From NCBI GenBank assembly GCA_002694685.1, contig NZMW01000016.1, forward strand, positions 1 through 64,000: a stretch of 64,000 nucleotides of DNA. Direction: 5' to 3'. This DNA is from Balneola sp. GTDB lineage: Bacteria; Bacteroidota; Rhodothermia; Balneolales; Balneolaceae. Under the pieces are notes generated by a model. The model saw only the letters and a list, made by a program, of their open reading frames with translations, was not told where the DNA came from and did not search any database. Made by a program: the position numbers and the translations under genes. Positions 9,085 to 18,259 of this stretch are shown here, piece by piece; the first letter of the stretch is position 1, and the number at the start of each line of letters is the position of its first letter.

Positions 9085-11555
9085 TGGCAAAACCTGCAGC
9101 CACAATATCAACCAATATTTGTTACCACTGCGGTGAACTATGTCAAGATGAGACTACTCGTTTTGAAAACAAGCTTTTCTGTTGTACTGGCTGTAAAACA
9201 GCGTTTCAAATTTTAGATGAAAGCGGGCTTTGCTCCTACTATGACTTAGAGACTACCCCCGGAATCAACCTCAAGAATACAAAATCCAGAACACGGTTTG
9301 ATTATCTGGAAGACGAAGAAGTGATCCGCCGCATCGTTGATTTTCAAAATGCGGAACAGCTTTCCATTACCTTATATATACCCAATATTCACTGCACATC
9401 GTGTGTATGGCTGCTGGAAAACCTTCAGAAACTTGATTCCGGAGTCCTTCAAACAAACGTAAATTTTCTGAAGCGTGAGCTTTCTTTATTAATAGACACT
9501 GGAGAAACTTCTCTACGGGATGTAGTGGAGCAGTTGACGACCATTGGTTATGAGCCGGAAATACGATTGGATAAGCTTGATACAAAATCATCAAAGTCAC
9601 ACCAAAACCGTGCGCTTTGGATGAAACTGGCGGTGGCAGGATTCGCATTCGGCAACATAATGCTCTTCAGCTTCCCGGATTATCTGGATGTTGGGAACAG
9701 CGGTCTTGGCGGGCAGTTCCACATTTTCTTTGGGGCACTCAATATCATTCTCGCCCTCCCTGTTTTGATTTACAGCAGCAGCGATTATTTGAAATCGGCT
9801 TTTGCGGCCTTGAGTCAGAATGGAGTTAATTTAGATGTTCCAATTTCTATTGGTATTGTCGCCCTCTTTAGCCGAAGTGTGTATGAAATTGTAACAGGTA
9901 CCGGAACCGGATACATGGATTCCTTTACCGGACTCATTTTCTTTTTGTTGATTGGAAAACTCGTTCAGCAGAAAACATTCAACCGTCTTTCCTTCGATCG
10001 GGATTATAAATCCTACTTACCCATCGCGGTGAATACTTTTGATGCTTATGGAATTGAAAAATCTGTTTCCCTTGACCGATTGGCACCGGGTATGGAAATC
10101 CACCTTCGAAATCAGGAGCTGGTACCATGTGATTCTATCCTTCTCTCCGAAAAAGCTTTTGTGGACTATAGTTTTATAACCGGAGAGTCAGAACCTGTGG
10201 AGGTTTTGCAGGGTGAGCTTGTGTATGCCGGAGCTAAATTGAATGGAACTTCTGCACAACTCCGTACCGAGCAAGAAGTGGAGAATAGCTACCTTACCAA
10301 ACTTTGGAATCACGAAGCATTTAAAAATACTGATAAGGAATTAAAGCTTTCGAGTTTTGCCGACCGAATCAGTCCGTATTTCACAGTCGGTGTTTTGGGG
10401 ATTTCGGCTTTTGCCGGAATGTATTGGCTGCAAGCAGCTGGAATAGAAATGGCGCTATCTGTTTTTACCGCTGTTTTGATTATTGCCTGTCCTTGTGCTT
10501 TAGCCCTTTCAACTCCATTTACGCTGGGCTCGGCGCTGAATGTGCTTTCTTTGAATGGCCTATTTGTCAAAAATCACTTATTGCTGGAAAATCTATCTAA
10601 AGCCACTACCATTGTTTTTGATAAGACAGGTACTCTTACCCAAAAAGATGATGCTGAAATTAGTTGCCGGGATTGCCAATTGGACAACTATCAAAAAGGG
10701 CTGGTTTATTTCAGTTGTAAAAATTCTATCCACCCCGTTAGCCGCCGTATTGCTGAATATTTGGGCAGAGACGCAGAAATTCAAAATTCTACGATGACTC
10801 CAGACAGCTTTTATGAAGTATCTGGCCAAGGCGTGTTTGCTTCTTTTGATGGCACAATTGTTTGTATTGGGTCAAGAGCTTTTATCGCTAAACAAACGGA
10901 CCTTAACTACAAAGAAATTCCAGAAAACAGTTTCACCGGAACAGTAGCATATGTTGCTATTGATGGAGATTACAAAGGCTATTTCGGAATCAAAACCGGA
11001 TTGCGAACGGGTGTTACTGAATTACTCCGTTCTTTGAAAACTCGATTTAAAACCTTTCTTATTTCTGGGGATAACGAAACTCAGAGAACCGAGTTTGAAG
11101 AATATTTTGAGGCCGAACAATCACTCCTTTTCAATAAATCTCCGGAAGAAAAACTAAGCTTTGTTCAAAACCTACAGAAGGAAAATAAGAAAGTAGTGAT
11201 GATTGGAGATGGCTTAAATGATGCCGGAGCCCTTAAACAAAGTGATTTTGGAATTGCCCTTTCGGATGACATCAGTTCTTTCTCCCCTGCCTGCGATGCA
11301 ATTCTTGAAGGCGATGCTCTAAAAAAATTGAACAGCTTCATCGAATTTTCACAAGGAAGCATGAATATCATCATTGCAAGTTTCGTGCTTTCACTTTTAT
11401 ACAACACGGTTGGCCTGGGCTTTGCAATTACAGGGCATTTGTCTCCATTAGTAGCCGCCATCCTGATGCCATTAAGTTCCATCAGCGTGATGGTATTTAC
11501 CTTTTTAACAACGCGCTTTAAAGCGCAAAAGCTGGGGCTTGCGATATGGAAGTAA
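9084..11555 (+). CDS. ccoI: cbb3 oxidase copper-exporting P-type ATPase CcoI
   Basis: 823 aa. The protein starts with a Cys-rich metal-binding segment (CYHCGELC and FCCTGCKTAF) and an HMA domain with metal-site C104-x-x-C107. Transmembrane helices follow, then the CPC translocation motif (C469, C471), the phosphorylated Asp D513 in DKTGTLT, and the hinge GDGLNDAGAL. This is the architecture of FixI/CcoI, which supplies copper for the binuclear centre of cbb3 oxidase across the inner membrane. It overlaps the Rrf2 gene by 1 bp and ccoS by 10 bp, as expected for translational coupling. Position with ccoS, ccoNO, ccoQ, ccoP and ccoG makes the CcoI call firm against generic CopA. Confidence 0.95.
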   Translation: MAKPAATISTNICYHCGELCQDETTRFENKLFCCTGCKTAFQILDESGLCSYYDLETTPGINLKNTKSRTRFDYLEDEEVIRRIVDFQNAEQLSITLYIPNIHCTSCVWLLENLQKLDSGVLQTNVNFLKRELSLLIDTGETSLRDVVEQLTTIGYEPEIRLDKLDTKSSKSHQNRALWMKLAVAGFAFGNIMLFSFPDYLDVGNSGLGGQFHIFFGALNIILALPVLIYSSSDYLKSAFAALSQNGVNLDVPISIGIVALFSRSVYEIVTGTGTGYMDSFTGLIFFLLIGKLVQQKTFNRLSFDRDYKSYLPIAVNTFDAYGIEKSVSLDRLAPGMEIHLRNQELVPCDSILLSEKAFVDYSFITGESEPVEVLQGELVYAGAKLNGTSAQLRTEQEVENSYLTKLWNHEAFKNTDKELKLSSFADRISPYFTVGVLGISAFAGMYWLQAAGIEMALSVFTAVLIIACPCALALSTPFTLGSALNVLSLNGLFVKNHLLLENLSKATTIVFDKTGTLTQKDDAEISCRDCQLDNYQKGLVYFSCKNSIHPVSRRIAEYLGRDAEIQNSTMTPDSFYEVSGQGVFASFDGTIVCIGSRAFIAKQTDLNYKEIPENSFTGTVAYVAIDGDYKGYFGIKTGLRTGVTELLRSLKTRFKTFLISGDNETQRTEFEEYFEAEQSLLFNKSPEEKLSFVQNLQKENKKVVMIGDGLNDAGALKQSDFGIALSDDISSFSPACDAILEGDALKKLNSFIEFSQGSMNIIIASFVLSLLYNTVGLGFAITGHLSPLVAAILMPLSSISVMVFTFLTTRFKAQKLGLAIWK

Positions 11556-11728
11556 TTTACCTGCTTATTGCCTTCAGTTTATTGGTCGCTCTGATCTTCC
11601 TGGGATTGTTTTTCTGGGCAGTAAAAAGCGGTCAGTTTGACGATCAGTATACGCCATCCATGCGAATCCTGTTCGACAACACAGATTCTAAGAACCAAAC
11701 ATCTAACCAAAAAAATCGGGATGAGTAA
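11546..11728 (+). CDS. ccoS: cbb3-type oxidase assembly protein CcoS
   Basis: 60 aa, the usual size. One N-terminal transmembrane helix (YLLIAFSLLVALIFLGLFFWAVKSGQFDD) matches the CcoS signature, including the conserved SGQFDD after the helix. CcoS is needed for cofactor insertion into cbb3 oxidase. It starts inside the end of ccoI (10 bp overlap) and its stop overlaps the ccoNO start (TAATG), so all three are tightly coupled. Confidence 0.93.
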   Translation: MEVIYLLIAFSLLVALIFLGLFFWAVKSGQFDDQYTPSMRILFDNTDSKNQTSNQKNRDE

Positions 11729-13929
11729 TGTCATCAACACTAGAAACCTTTCATTACGATAACGAAATCGTCCGAAAATTCGGGATCGCTACCATTTTAT
11801 GGGGCTTAATCGGATTTATCGTTGGGCTGACTATTGCCCTTAAACTAATTTTTCCGGACTTCCTCGGCTTTATACCGGAACTATCCTACGGCCGACTGAG
11901 ACCACTGCATACCAACGCTGTGATCTTTGCTTTTGCCGGGAATGCAATCTTTTATGGAGTCTATTATTCTCTTCCACGGCTTTGTAAAGCCTCAATGTGG
12001 AGTGAAAAACTAAGTAGTCTTCATTTTTGGGGATGGCAAGCTATTATTGTCTCCGCAGTTCTAACCCTTCCATTTGGTATCAACACCAGCAAGGAATATG
12101 CTGAGCTGGAATGGCCTATCGATATTGCCATTGCTTTGATATGGGTAGTCTTCGGAATTAATATGATCATGACGATCATCAAACGCCGGGAGAAACATTT
12201 ATATGTAGCCATTTGGTTCTACATCGCCACTTTTGTGACGGTAGCTGTACTGCATATCGTGAACTCATTTGAAATGCCCGCCACTTTCCTAAAAAGTTAT
12301 CCGGTGTATGCAGGCGTTCAGGATGCCTTGGTACAATGGTGGTATGGTCACAATGCGGTGGCATTTTTCCTCACCACGCCCTTCCTGGGAATTATGTATT
12401 ACTTCATTCCCAAAGCAGCAAATCGCCCGATTTTCTCTTACCGATTATCGATTGTTCACTTTTGGTCGCTGATCTTCATTTACATCTGGGCCGGACCTCA
12501 CCATTTGCTTTACACCGCTCTTCCCGGTTGGGCACAAGCACTTGGTACGGTTTTCAGTTTGATGCTGATAGCGCCAAGCTGGGGTGGTATGCTGAACGGT
12601 TTACTTACCCTCCGCGGCGCCTGGGATCGGGTTCGCGAAGATCCTGTTCTTAAGTTCCTCGTTGTTGGAGTGACTGCCTATGGGATGGTAACTTTTGAAG
12701 GCCCGATGCTTTCTATCGCCAACGTAAACGCCATTGCTCACTACTCCGATTATATTATCGGTCACGTGCATAACGGCGCTCTGCTTTGGAACGGTGGCTT
12801 AGCATTTGCCATGCTGTATTACATCACCCCGAAGATCTACAAAACAAAGTTGTATTCTGTGAAGCTGGCTAATGTTCACTTCTGGTTTGCAACCATGGGA
12901 GCCATCTTCTATGTAATCCCAATGTACTGGGGCGGTATCACACAAAGTTTGATGTGGAAACAATTCACAGCTGAAGGTCTTCTTCAGTATCCAAACTTCC
13001 TGGAAACCGTAACTCAGATTATTCCGATGTATGCCTTGCGTGCAGTTGGTGGCACCTTATTTATAATTGGAGCCGCAATCGGTAGCTACAATATTTATAA
13101 GACATCCCGCCAAGGTTCGCTGGAAGCGGCTGAAGTTGACGAAGCACAAGCTATCATCAATCCTGCTGAAGGACATAAAGAAAGCTGGCATCGTCGCCTT
13201 GAATCTCGTCCTCTTCAGATGACAGCATTAGTATTAGTGGTGATCTTGATTGGAGGTGTTGTGGAATACGTACCAACAGCCCTCGTGAAATCAAATGTAC
13301 CTACTATAGCCAGTGTTAAACCATACACCCCACTGGAAATTGAAGGCCGTGATATTTACATCGCCGAAGGCTGTAATAACTGTCACTCCCAGATGATTCG
13401 TCCTTTCCGTTCTGAAACCGAACGCTATGGCGAATACTCCAAAGCCGGTGAGTTTGTGTATGATCACCCATTCTTGTGGGGGTCAAAACGAACAGGACCT
13501 GACTTACACCGTATTGGTGGCAAGTATCCGGATTCCTGGCACGTACGACATATGTACGACCCAACTTCAACTTCACCCGGCTCCATTATGCCGGCATATA
13601 CCTGGCTCTTTACCCAAGATATGGACAAAGAAACGATTCCAAACCGTATAAGTGCGCTTCGGAGTGTGGGAGTCCCTTATGTAGAAGGTTATGAAGACAT
13701 CGCTATTCGAGATATGGAGGCTCAGGCAGAAGCAATCACCCAAGGTCTGAAAGAAAATGGATTCGACCAGATTGACGGAATTCAAATTACTTCTGACAAA
13801 GAGATCATTGCCATCATCGCTTATATGCAGCGACTGGGAATTGATATTAAAGGTGAAGAAAATCCATGGGAAGCACTTCCTTCCAGCGACCGGATTCAGG
13901 CTAACTTCAAACCTCAACAGGAGGACTGA
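11728..13929 (+). CDS. ccoNO: Fused cbb3 cytochrome c oxidase subunits I/II (CcoNO)
   Basis: 733 aa. The first ~480 residues are the CcoN haem-copper core: many membrane helices, the haem-ligand stretch RLRPLHTNAVIFAFAGNA, WYGHNAVAFFLTTPFLG for CuB/haem ligands, and HYSDYIIGHVHNGALLWNGG. From about residue 500 a single helix leads to CcoO, a periplasmic mono-haem cytochrome c with C549-NN-C-H and the methionine-bearing GSIMPAYTWLF. N and O are fused into one chain, a layout common in Bacteroidota relatives. The enzyme reduces O2 with high affinity and pumps protons in the inner membrane. ccoQ follows after 2 bp. Confidence 0.96.
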   Translation: MSSTLETFHYDNEIVRKFGIATILWGLIGFIVGLTIALKLIFPDFLGFIPELSYGRLRPLHTNAVIFAFAGNAIFYGVYYSLPRLCKASMWSEKLSSLHFWGWQAIIVSAVLTLPFGINTSKEYAELEWPIDIAIALIWVVFGINMIMTIIKRREKHLYVAIWFYIATFVTVAVLHIVNSFEMPATFLKSYPVYAGVQDALVQWWYGHNAVAFFLTTPFLGIMYYFIPKAANRPIFSYRLSIVHFWSLIFIYIWAGPHHLLYTALPGWAQALGTVFSLMLIAPSWGGMLNGLLTLRGAWDRVREDPVLKFLVVGVTAYGMVTFEGPMLSIANVNAIAHYSDYIIGHVHNGALLWNGGLAFAMLYYITPKIYKTKLYSVKLANVHFWFATMGAIFYVIPMYWGGITQSLMWKQFTAEGLLQYPNFLETVTQIIPMYALRAVGGTLFIIGAAIGSYNIYKTSRQGSLEAAEVDEAQAIINPAEGHKESWHRRLESRPLQMTALVLVVILIGGVVEYVPTALVKSNVPTIASVKPYTPLEIEGRDIYIAEGCNNCHSQMIRPFRSETERYGEYSKAGEFVYDHPFLWGSKRTGPDLHRIGGKYPDSWHVRHMYDPTSTSPGSIMPAYTWLFTQDMDKETIPNRISALRSVGVPYVEGYEDIAIRDMEAQAEAITQGLKENGFDQIDGIQITSDKEIIAIIAYMQRLGIDIKGEENPWEALPSSDRIQANFKPQQED

Positions 13930-13931
13930 TC

Positions 13932-14123
13932 ATGTACAAGAACGTATTACGTGCCATTGAGGATATTGGGATATATCCCAGCATTTCCCTCTTACTGTTT
14001 TTCACGTTTTTCGTGATCATGGTGATTTACCTCATCAAAAAAGGAAAGCATTATTGGGATGATGCTGCGCGCCTCCCCCTCGAAGACAATGACAACATGA
14101 ACTACAACCAATCAGAGCAATGA
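13932..14123 (+). CDS. ccoQ: cbb3 oxidase small subunit CcoQ-like
   Basis: 63 aa with one membrane helix (ISLLLFFTFFVIMVIYLI) followed by a charged tail (KKGKHYWDDAARLPLEDND). Size, topology, the post-helix pattern KHYWDDAARLPL and its place between ccoNO and ccoP identify it as the CcoQ/FixQ-type accessory subunit. The sequence itself is weakly conserved. Its stop overlaps the ccoP start by 4 bp (ATGA). Confidence 0.85.
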   Translation: MYKNVLRAIEDIGIYPSISLLLFFTFFVIMVIYLIKKGKHYWDDAARLPLEDNDNMNYNQSEQ

Positions 14124-14725
14124 AAATATTAGACGACGAAAAAGATCTGCTGATGGATCACGAGTATGATGGGATCCGTGAGCTGGATAATCACATGCCA
14201 ACTTGGTGGCTATGGCTGTTTTATTTCACTATTGCCTGGGGTGTGGGATACATGGTGTATTATTATATGCTGGGTGGACCTTCTCAGGAAGAACTCTACG
14301 AAATGGAAATGGCTGCAGCTGAAGAACAATACAACCTCAACAGCGGTGGTGATGCCGGACCTGGTGGCGAAGCAGACTTCACCTGGGCCTACCTGGATGA
14401 TGACTCTCGTATTGCTGAGGGTAAAGAAATCTTCATGAGTAACAACAACCTCTGCTACACCTGTCATGGCGCGAATGGCGAAGGCCTTGTTGGGCCAAAC
14501 CTGACTGACGATCTTTGGATTCACGGTTGTTCTGCTGAAGAAATGGCTGCCAGTATCACAGAGGGCTTTCCGGATAAAGGTATGATTGCTTACGGAAGTG
14601 GAGCGCCTATGTCTAACGAGAAAGTGCAAAGCTTAATTAGCTATATCGCCTCCATTCAGGGAACCGACCCGGCAGGTGCCAAAGCACCCGACATGAATCG
14701 GGCTCAACCTTGTTCGATAGAGTAA
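14120..14725 (+). CDS. ccoP: cbb3 oxidase subunit CcoP, single-haem form
   Basis: 201 aa. An N-terminal FixP-type segment (HEYDGIRELDNHMPTWWLWLFY) runs into one membrane helix, followed by a linker rich in Glu and Ala and a cytochrome c domain with C112-YT-C115-H116. The sixth-ligand methionine is probably in GMIAYGSGAPMS. Classical proteobacterial CcoP has two haem c domains and about 300 residues; this one has only one CxxCH. Electrons pass from it to CcoO. The gene ends the first half of the operon: a hairpin at 14747-14792 lies between it and ccoG. Confidence 0.93.
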   Translation: MKILDDEKDLLMDHEYDGIRELDNHMPTWWLWLFYFTIAWGVGYMVYYYMLGGPSQEELYEMEMAAAEEQYNLNSGGDAGPGGEADFTWAYLDDDSRIAEGKEIFMSNNNLCYTCHGANGEGLVGPNLTDDLWIHGCSAEEMAASITEGFPDKGMIAYGSGAPMSNEKVQSLISYIASIQGTDPAGAKAPDMNRAQPCSIE

Positions 14726-14746
14726 ACCAGTCAGTCATTAAGTGAC

Positions 14747-14792
14747 AAGTGATGAGTAGGCTATACCCATTTTGAAGCCTACTCCATCACTT
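14747..14792 (+). terminator. Strong hairpin between ccoP and ccoG
   Basis: The left arm AAGTGATGAGTAGGCT (14747-14762) pairs with 14776-14792 with a single bulged base and a 13 nt loop. No long T tract follows, so it may be a partial terminator or mRNA-processing/stabilising hairpin that sets subunit levels above assembly-protein levels. Confidence 0.55.
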
Positions 14793-14868
14793 ACACAAAG
14801 CCTTCACAGAATCATCATATAAGTGGCCTACATTTCTTTAAAACTATGAGCATTGAGAATGCACAAAT

Positions 14869-16338
14869 ATGGCATCATTAGAGGATCAAAGACGAATAGA
14901 TAAAAAGCAGTTTCGTGACCACCTTGCCACTGTTGGTGAGGAAGGTAGAAGAAACTGGATTTATCCCAAAAAACCCAGCGGAAGGCACTATAACGCACGT
15001 AACGTAGTAGCTATGCTTTTGCTTGCGTTTTTCTTTTCAGGTCCTTTTATCACCATAAACGGAAATCCGTTGCTACTGCTTAATATTCTTGAGCGGAAGT
15101 TTGTGATCTTCGGCGTGGCCTTTTGGCCTCAGGATTTACATCTCCTTGTTTTCGGAATGTTATCATTTATCCTCTTCGTGGTACTTTTTACTACCATCTT
15201 CGGGCGACTTTTTTGTGGCTGGGCCTGTCCTCAGACCATCTTCATGGAAATGGTTTTCCGCAGGATTGAATATTGGATTGAAGGGGATTCTGCAGCACAA
15301 ATCCGGCTCAACAATAAACCCTGGAATTTTGATAAAATCTGGAGAAAGACCACCAAACACGGAGACTTTTTTGGAATAGCTTTTCTAATCTCCAACATGT
15401 TTCTGGCCTACATCATAGGGCCCGATCAGCTTTTTGAGATAATAACAGATCCACCTTCCGAACATATAGCAGGGTTAAGCTCTATGATTGTGTTCAGTGG
15501 CGTTTTTTACGGAGTATTCGCCTTCATGCGCGAACAGGTTTGTCATTTTGTTTGCCCATATGGCCGTATGCAATCAGTCATGCTCGACAATAACTCCATA
15601 AACGTTATGTACGACTATAAGCGCGGTGAAAGTCGAGCAAGCGTTAAGGATCGCTTCCAACTGGAAAATCGAAAAGCATCTCTCGAAGACTTAGGCTTTA
15701 GCGCTAACGAAACTTTTGGCGACTGCATCGACTGCTACCAGTGTGTGAAAGTCTGCCCAATGGGAATCGATATCCGAAATGGAACTCAGCTTGAGTGTGT
15801 ACACTGTACCGCCTGTATTGATGCCTGCGATTCAGTAATGGAAAAAATCGACAAGCCAAGAGGGCTAATACGCTATTCCTCAGAGAATGCCATTCGGGAA
15901 GAAAAGCAAAAGGTTCTCACTCCACGAGTAGCCGGCTATTCAGGCATTCTTTTGATTCTACTCACTACCTTCATCACCTTATTAACGCTGCGTCCCGACA
16001 CAGAAACATCTATTTTTCGCGAGCCCGGAACCTTGTATCAGGAACTTCCTGATAATATGTATAGCAATATTTATAACCTGAAAGTCTTAAACAAAACCTT
16101 TGAGGAACTTGATTTCGAATTGCGTTTGGACAGCCCAGAAGGTGAAATGATTTCTTTAGGCAGTATCGAATCTGTTCCTTCACAAAACTCAGCTGAAGGT
16201 CGTTTTTTAGTTAAATTACCTCAAGACCAACTCACTGGAATGCAGACTGAAGTAAAATTCAGCGTTTATTCTGATGGTAAAAAACTTGAAACCGTAACCT
16301 CTGGGTTTTTAGGACCGGCAAATATCAAAAATAATTAA
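14869..16338 (+). CDS. ccoG: cbb3 oxidase accessory protein CcoG (FixG)
   Basis: 489 aa. Several membrane helices with the family motif FGRLFCGWACPQTIFMEMVF are followed by two ferredoxin-like 4Fe-4S motifs (CIDCYQCVKVCPMGIDI and CVHCTACIDAC) and a C-terminal Ig-like domain after a last membrane helix near TLRPD. CcoG/RdxA is a membrane Fe-S protein that reduces copper for oxidase maturation. It is 3 bp upstream of fixH, giving a ccoGH order. Confidence 0.95.
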   Translation: MASLEDQRRIDKKQFRDHLATVGEEGRRNWIYPKKPSGRHYNARNVVAMLLLAFFFSGPFITINGNPLLLLNILERKFVIFGVAFWPQDLHLLVFGMLSFILFVVLFTTIFGRLFCGWACPQTIFMEMVFRRIEYWIEGDSAAQIRLNNKPWNFDKIWRKTTKHGDFFGIAFLISNMFLAYIIGPDQLFEIITDPPSEHIAGLSSMIVFSGVFYGVFAFMREQVCHFVCPYGRMQSVMLDNNSINVMYDYKRGESRASVKDRFQLENRKASLEDLGFSANETFGDCIDCYQCVKVCPMGIDIRNGTQLECVHCTACIDACDSVMEKIDKPRGLIRYSSENAIREEKQKVLTPRVAGYSGILLILLTTFITLLTLRPDTETSIFREPGTLYQELPDNMYSNIYNLKVLNKTFEELDFELRLDSPEGEMISLGSIESVPSQNSAEGRFLVKLPQDQLTGMQTEVKFSVYSDGKKLETVTSGFLGPANIKNN

Positions 16339-16341
16339 CCT

Positions 16342-16794
16342 ATGAAGAAGAAGTTTAACTGGGGATCTGGAATTGTACTGGCGGTAGTTATTTTTATCAT
16401 CGGTACGCTTAGCATGGTAAGCTATTTTATAAGCCTCGATTTTTACCTTGTTTCTAACGACCACTATGAAAAGGGTGTAGAATACCAGCAAACTATTGAT
16501 AAAAAGCAGCGCGCCGAGAATTTGGACAACCCCGTTGTAGTATTATTTGATGAGCCTTCCGTATCCATAAAGCTCATCTTCCCTACCAACATTTTGTCAG
16601 ATTCACTATCCGGGCACATCAATTTTTACCGTCCCAATAATCCCGAACTGGACAAGAAATACAAACTTAGCCTGGACGGAGAAGGACTACAAACAATCCC
16701 CGTTGGTGAATTTGAAAAGGGTCGCTGGAAGCTGACTGTAGAATGGGAAGCTGATTCGCTGGTGTACATCGAAGAAAAAAACATTTTTATCTAA
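16342..16794 (+). CDS. ccoH: FixH-family protein (CcoH-like)
   Basis: 150 aa. One N-terminal membrane helix (GSGIVLAVVIFIIGTLSMVSYF) with a signature region LVSNDHYEKGVEYQQTIDK just after it, then an exported beta-rich domain ending YIEEKNIFI. This matches FixH/CcoH proteins, which help assemble cbb3 oxidase and associate with CcoI and the oxidase core. It is placed between ccoG (3 bp) and a TauE/SafE-like gene (6 bp). Confidence 0.9.
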   Translation: MKKKFNWGSGIVLAVVIFIIGTLSMVSYFISLDFYLVSNDHYEKGVEYQQTIDKKQRAENLDNPVVVLFDEPSVSIKLIFPTNILSDSLSGHINFYRPNNPELDKKYKLSLDGEGLQTIPVGEFEKGRWKLTVEWEADSLVYIEEKNIFI

Positions 16795-16800
16795 GCGTTA

Positions 16801-17466
16801 ATGGAACTCTGGACTGGATTTACCTTAGGCCTATTGGGCAGTTTCCACTGCATTGGTATGTGTGGACCCATTGCCTTAGCCATCCCCGGGGAGAACCAGT
16901 CCACAAGTTCCATGTTTGCCAGAGGGATACTTTATAACCTTGGGCGCATTCTCACCTATGCCTTTATAGGGTTCTTATTTGGGATTCTTGGTATGGGCGC
17001 CACTATCGCCGGATACCAAAATGTACTTTCTATAGTACTCGGAGTTTTGATTATTTTCTTTGCTCTCTTTCCACATGTCAAACTTCCGGGTAAAGCAAAG
17101 GCTCTATACAGCAACTTTACCAGCAGGCTAACTCGCCATATTTCAACCCTGTATAAAAACGATGCTTCCTATACCCCATTTTTCATTGGGTTACTGAATG
17201 GCTTTCTCCCGTGTGGATTTGTAGTCACAGCGTTGGCGGCTGCACTAATCACATCAACGACTTTTCATAGCGCCATTTATATGGCCTTATTTGGATTAGG
17301 TACCTTACCGGTCATGTTAATACTGAATCTAGCGCCCGGCTTCATCTCTCCTAAACTAAGGTCTAAGCTACGACCGTTTTCTACCTACTTCGCAATCATT
17401 ATTGGTCTGATACTAATCTATCGCGGTTATTCCATGATGGGTGGGATGTCCATGAATCATGGCTAA
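16801..17466 (+). CDS. TauE/SafE-like (UreH_2/CcdA-type) membrane protein
   Basis: 221 aa with about six membrane helices in two repeats. The first repeat has GLLGSFHCIGMCGPIALAIPG and the second GLLNGFLPCGFVVTALAAA; His/Cys residues in these helices are typical of the group found with cbb3 genes and suggest metal (copper) or thiol chemistry. It closes the oxidase operon, so a role in copper supply or cytochrome assembly is likely by context only. Its stop abuts the stop of the convergent HAD gene with no spacer. Confidence 0.85.
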   Translation: MELWTGFTLGLLGSFHCIGMCGPIALAIPGENQSTSSMFARGILYNLGRILTYAFIGFLFGILGMGATIAGYQNVLSIVLGVLIIFFALFPHVKLPGKAKALYSNFTSRLTRHISTLYKNDASYTPFFIGLLNGFLPCGFVVTALAAALITSTTFHSAIYMALFGLGTLPVMLILNLAPGFISPKLRSKLRPFSTYFAIIIGLILIYRGYSMMGGMSMNHG

Positions 17467-18168
17467 TCAGGCATCCAGTGATTTCAGCAACTCGTCGAAA
17501 TCATCAAAGATAAGATCCGCTAACTTGTAGCCTTGCTCAACAGGACTTCTTGTGTACCATGCTACTTTCCATCCCGCCTTAGCACCGCCTGTCACATCCG
17601 AGGTAAAAGAATCGCCGACGTAGAGAATTTCACCCCGGTTTACTCCCGCTAATTCCGTGGAGTGATCAAATATTTTGGGATCAGGTTTCATGACTCCCAC
17701 GTCTTCCGAAATGACAATCTGTCTGGCTGTCTCTCTGAGCTGAAACTGATCAATTTTGAGTCGCTGTGTTTCAGCAAATCCATTAGTGATAATGCCCACT
17801 TTATATTTTTTGGCAATCTTATCATAGGCATCTTTGGCGCCATCAATCCACTCCCAATGATTGCGATAATAGTTCATATACACCTTTCCTGCTTCTTCGT
17901 GCATGCTTTTATCCAACCCAAGTTCCACTAACGTCTCAGAGAAACGCCGCCGGTGAAGTTCATGCCGGTCAATTTCTCCCCGACCATACTCCTCCCAAAG
18001 TCCTTTGTTGATATGATGGTAGGTATCCAATAATTGATTCTCAGAAATGCCTTCAAACATATCAAAGTGCTGGTGAACATCCCGAAGACCGGCACGTTCT
18101 GCCTTTTTGTGATCTAAGAGGGTATCGTCTAAGTCAAAATAAATGAATTTCGGATTCAGCTGTGACAA
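17467..18168 (-). CDS. YjjG-family noncanonical nucleotidase (HAD)
   Basis: 233 aa HAD phosphatase. Motif I is D12-L-D14-D-T-L, motif II lies in VGIITNGFAETQ, motif III is the Lys of DVGVMKPDPKIF, and motif IV is VGDSFTSDVTGGAKAGW. The closest recognisable subgroup is YjjG/TIGR02254, which dephosphorylates pyrimidine nucleoside monophosphates and can remove non-canonical ones. Monocistronic and cytoplasmic. Substrate assignment within HAD families is uncertain. Confidence 0.88.
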   Translation of the reverse strand: MSQLNPKFIYFDLDDTLLDHKKAERAGLRDVHQHFDMFEGISENQLLDTYHHINKGLWEEYGRGEIDRHELHRRRFSETLVELGLDKSMHEEAGKVYMNYYRNHWEWIDGAKDAYDKIAKKYKVGIITNGFAETQRLKIDQFQLRETARQIVISEDVGVMKPDPKIFDHSTELAGVNRGEILYVGDSFTSDVTGGAKAGWKVAWYTRSPVEQGYKLADLIFDDFDELLKSLDA

Positions 18169-18259
18169 TGGAACAGTTTTTGATTATTGTTGAGTTGTTT
18201 GAACCAAAAGAAAATTAAGTCCGTAAAAGGGCGATAAATAAACAACTAATTCAATAATC

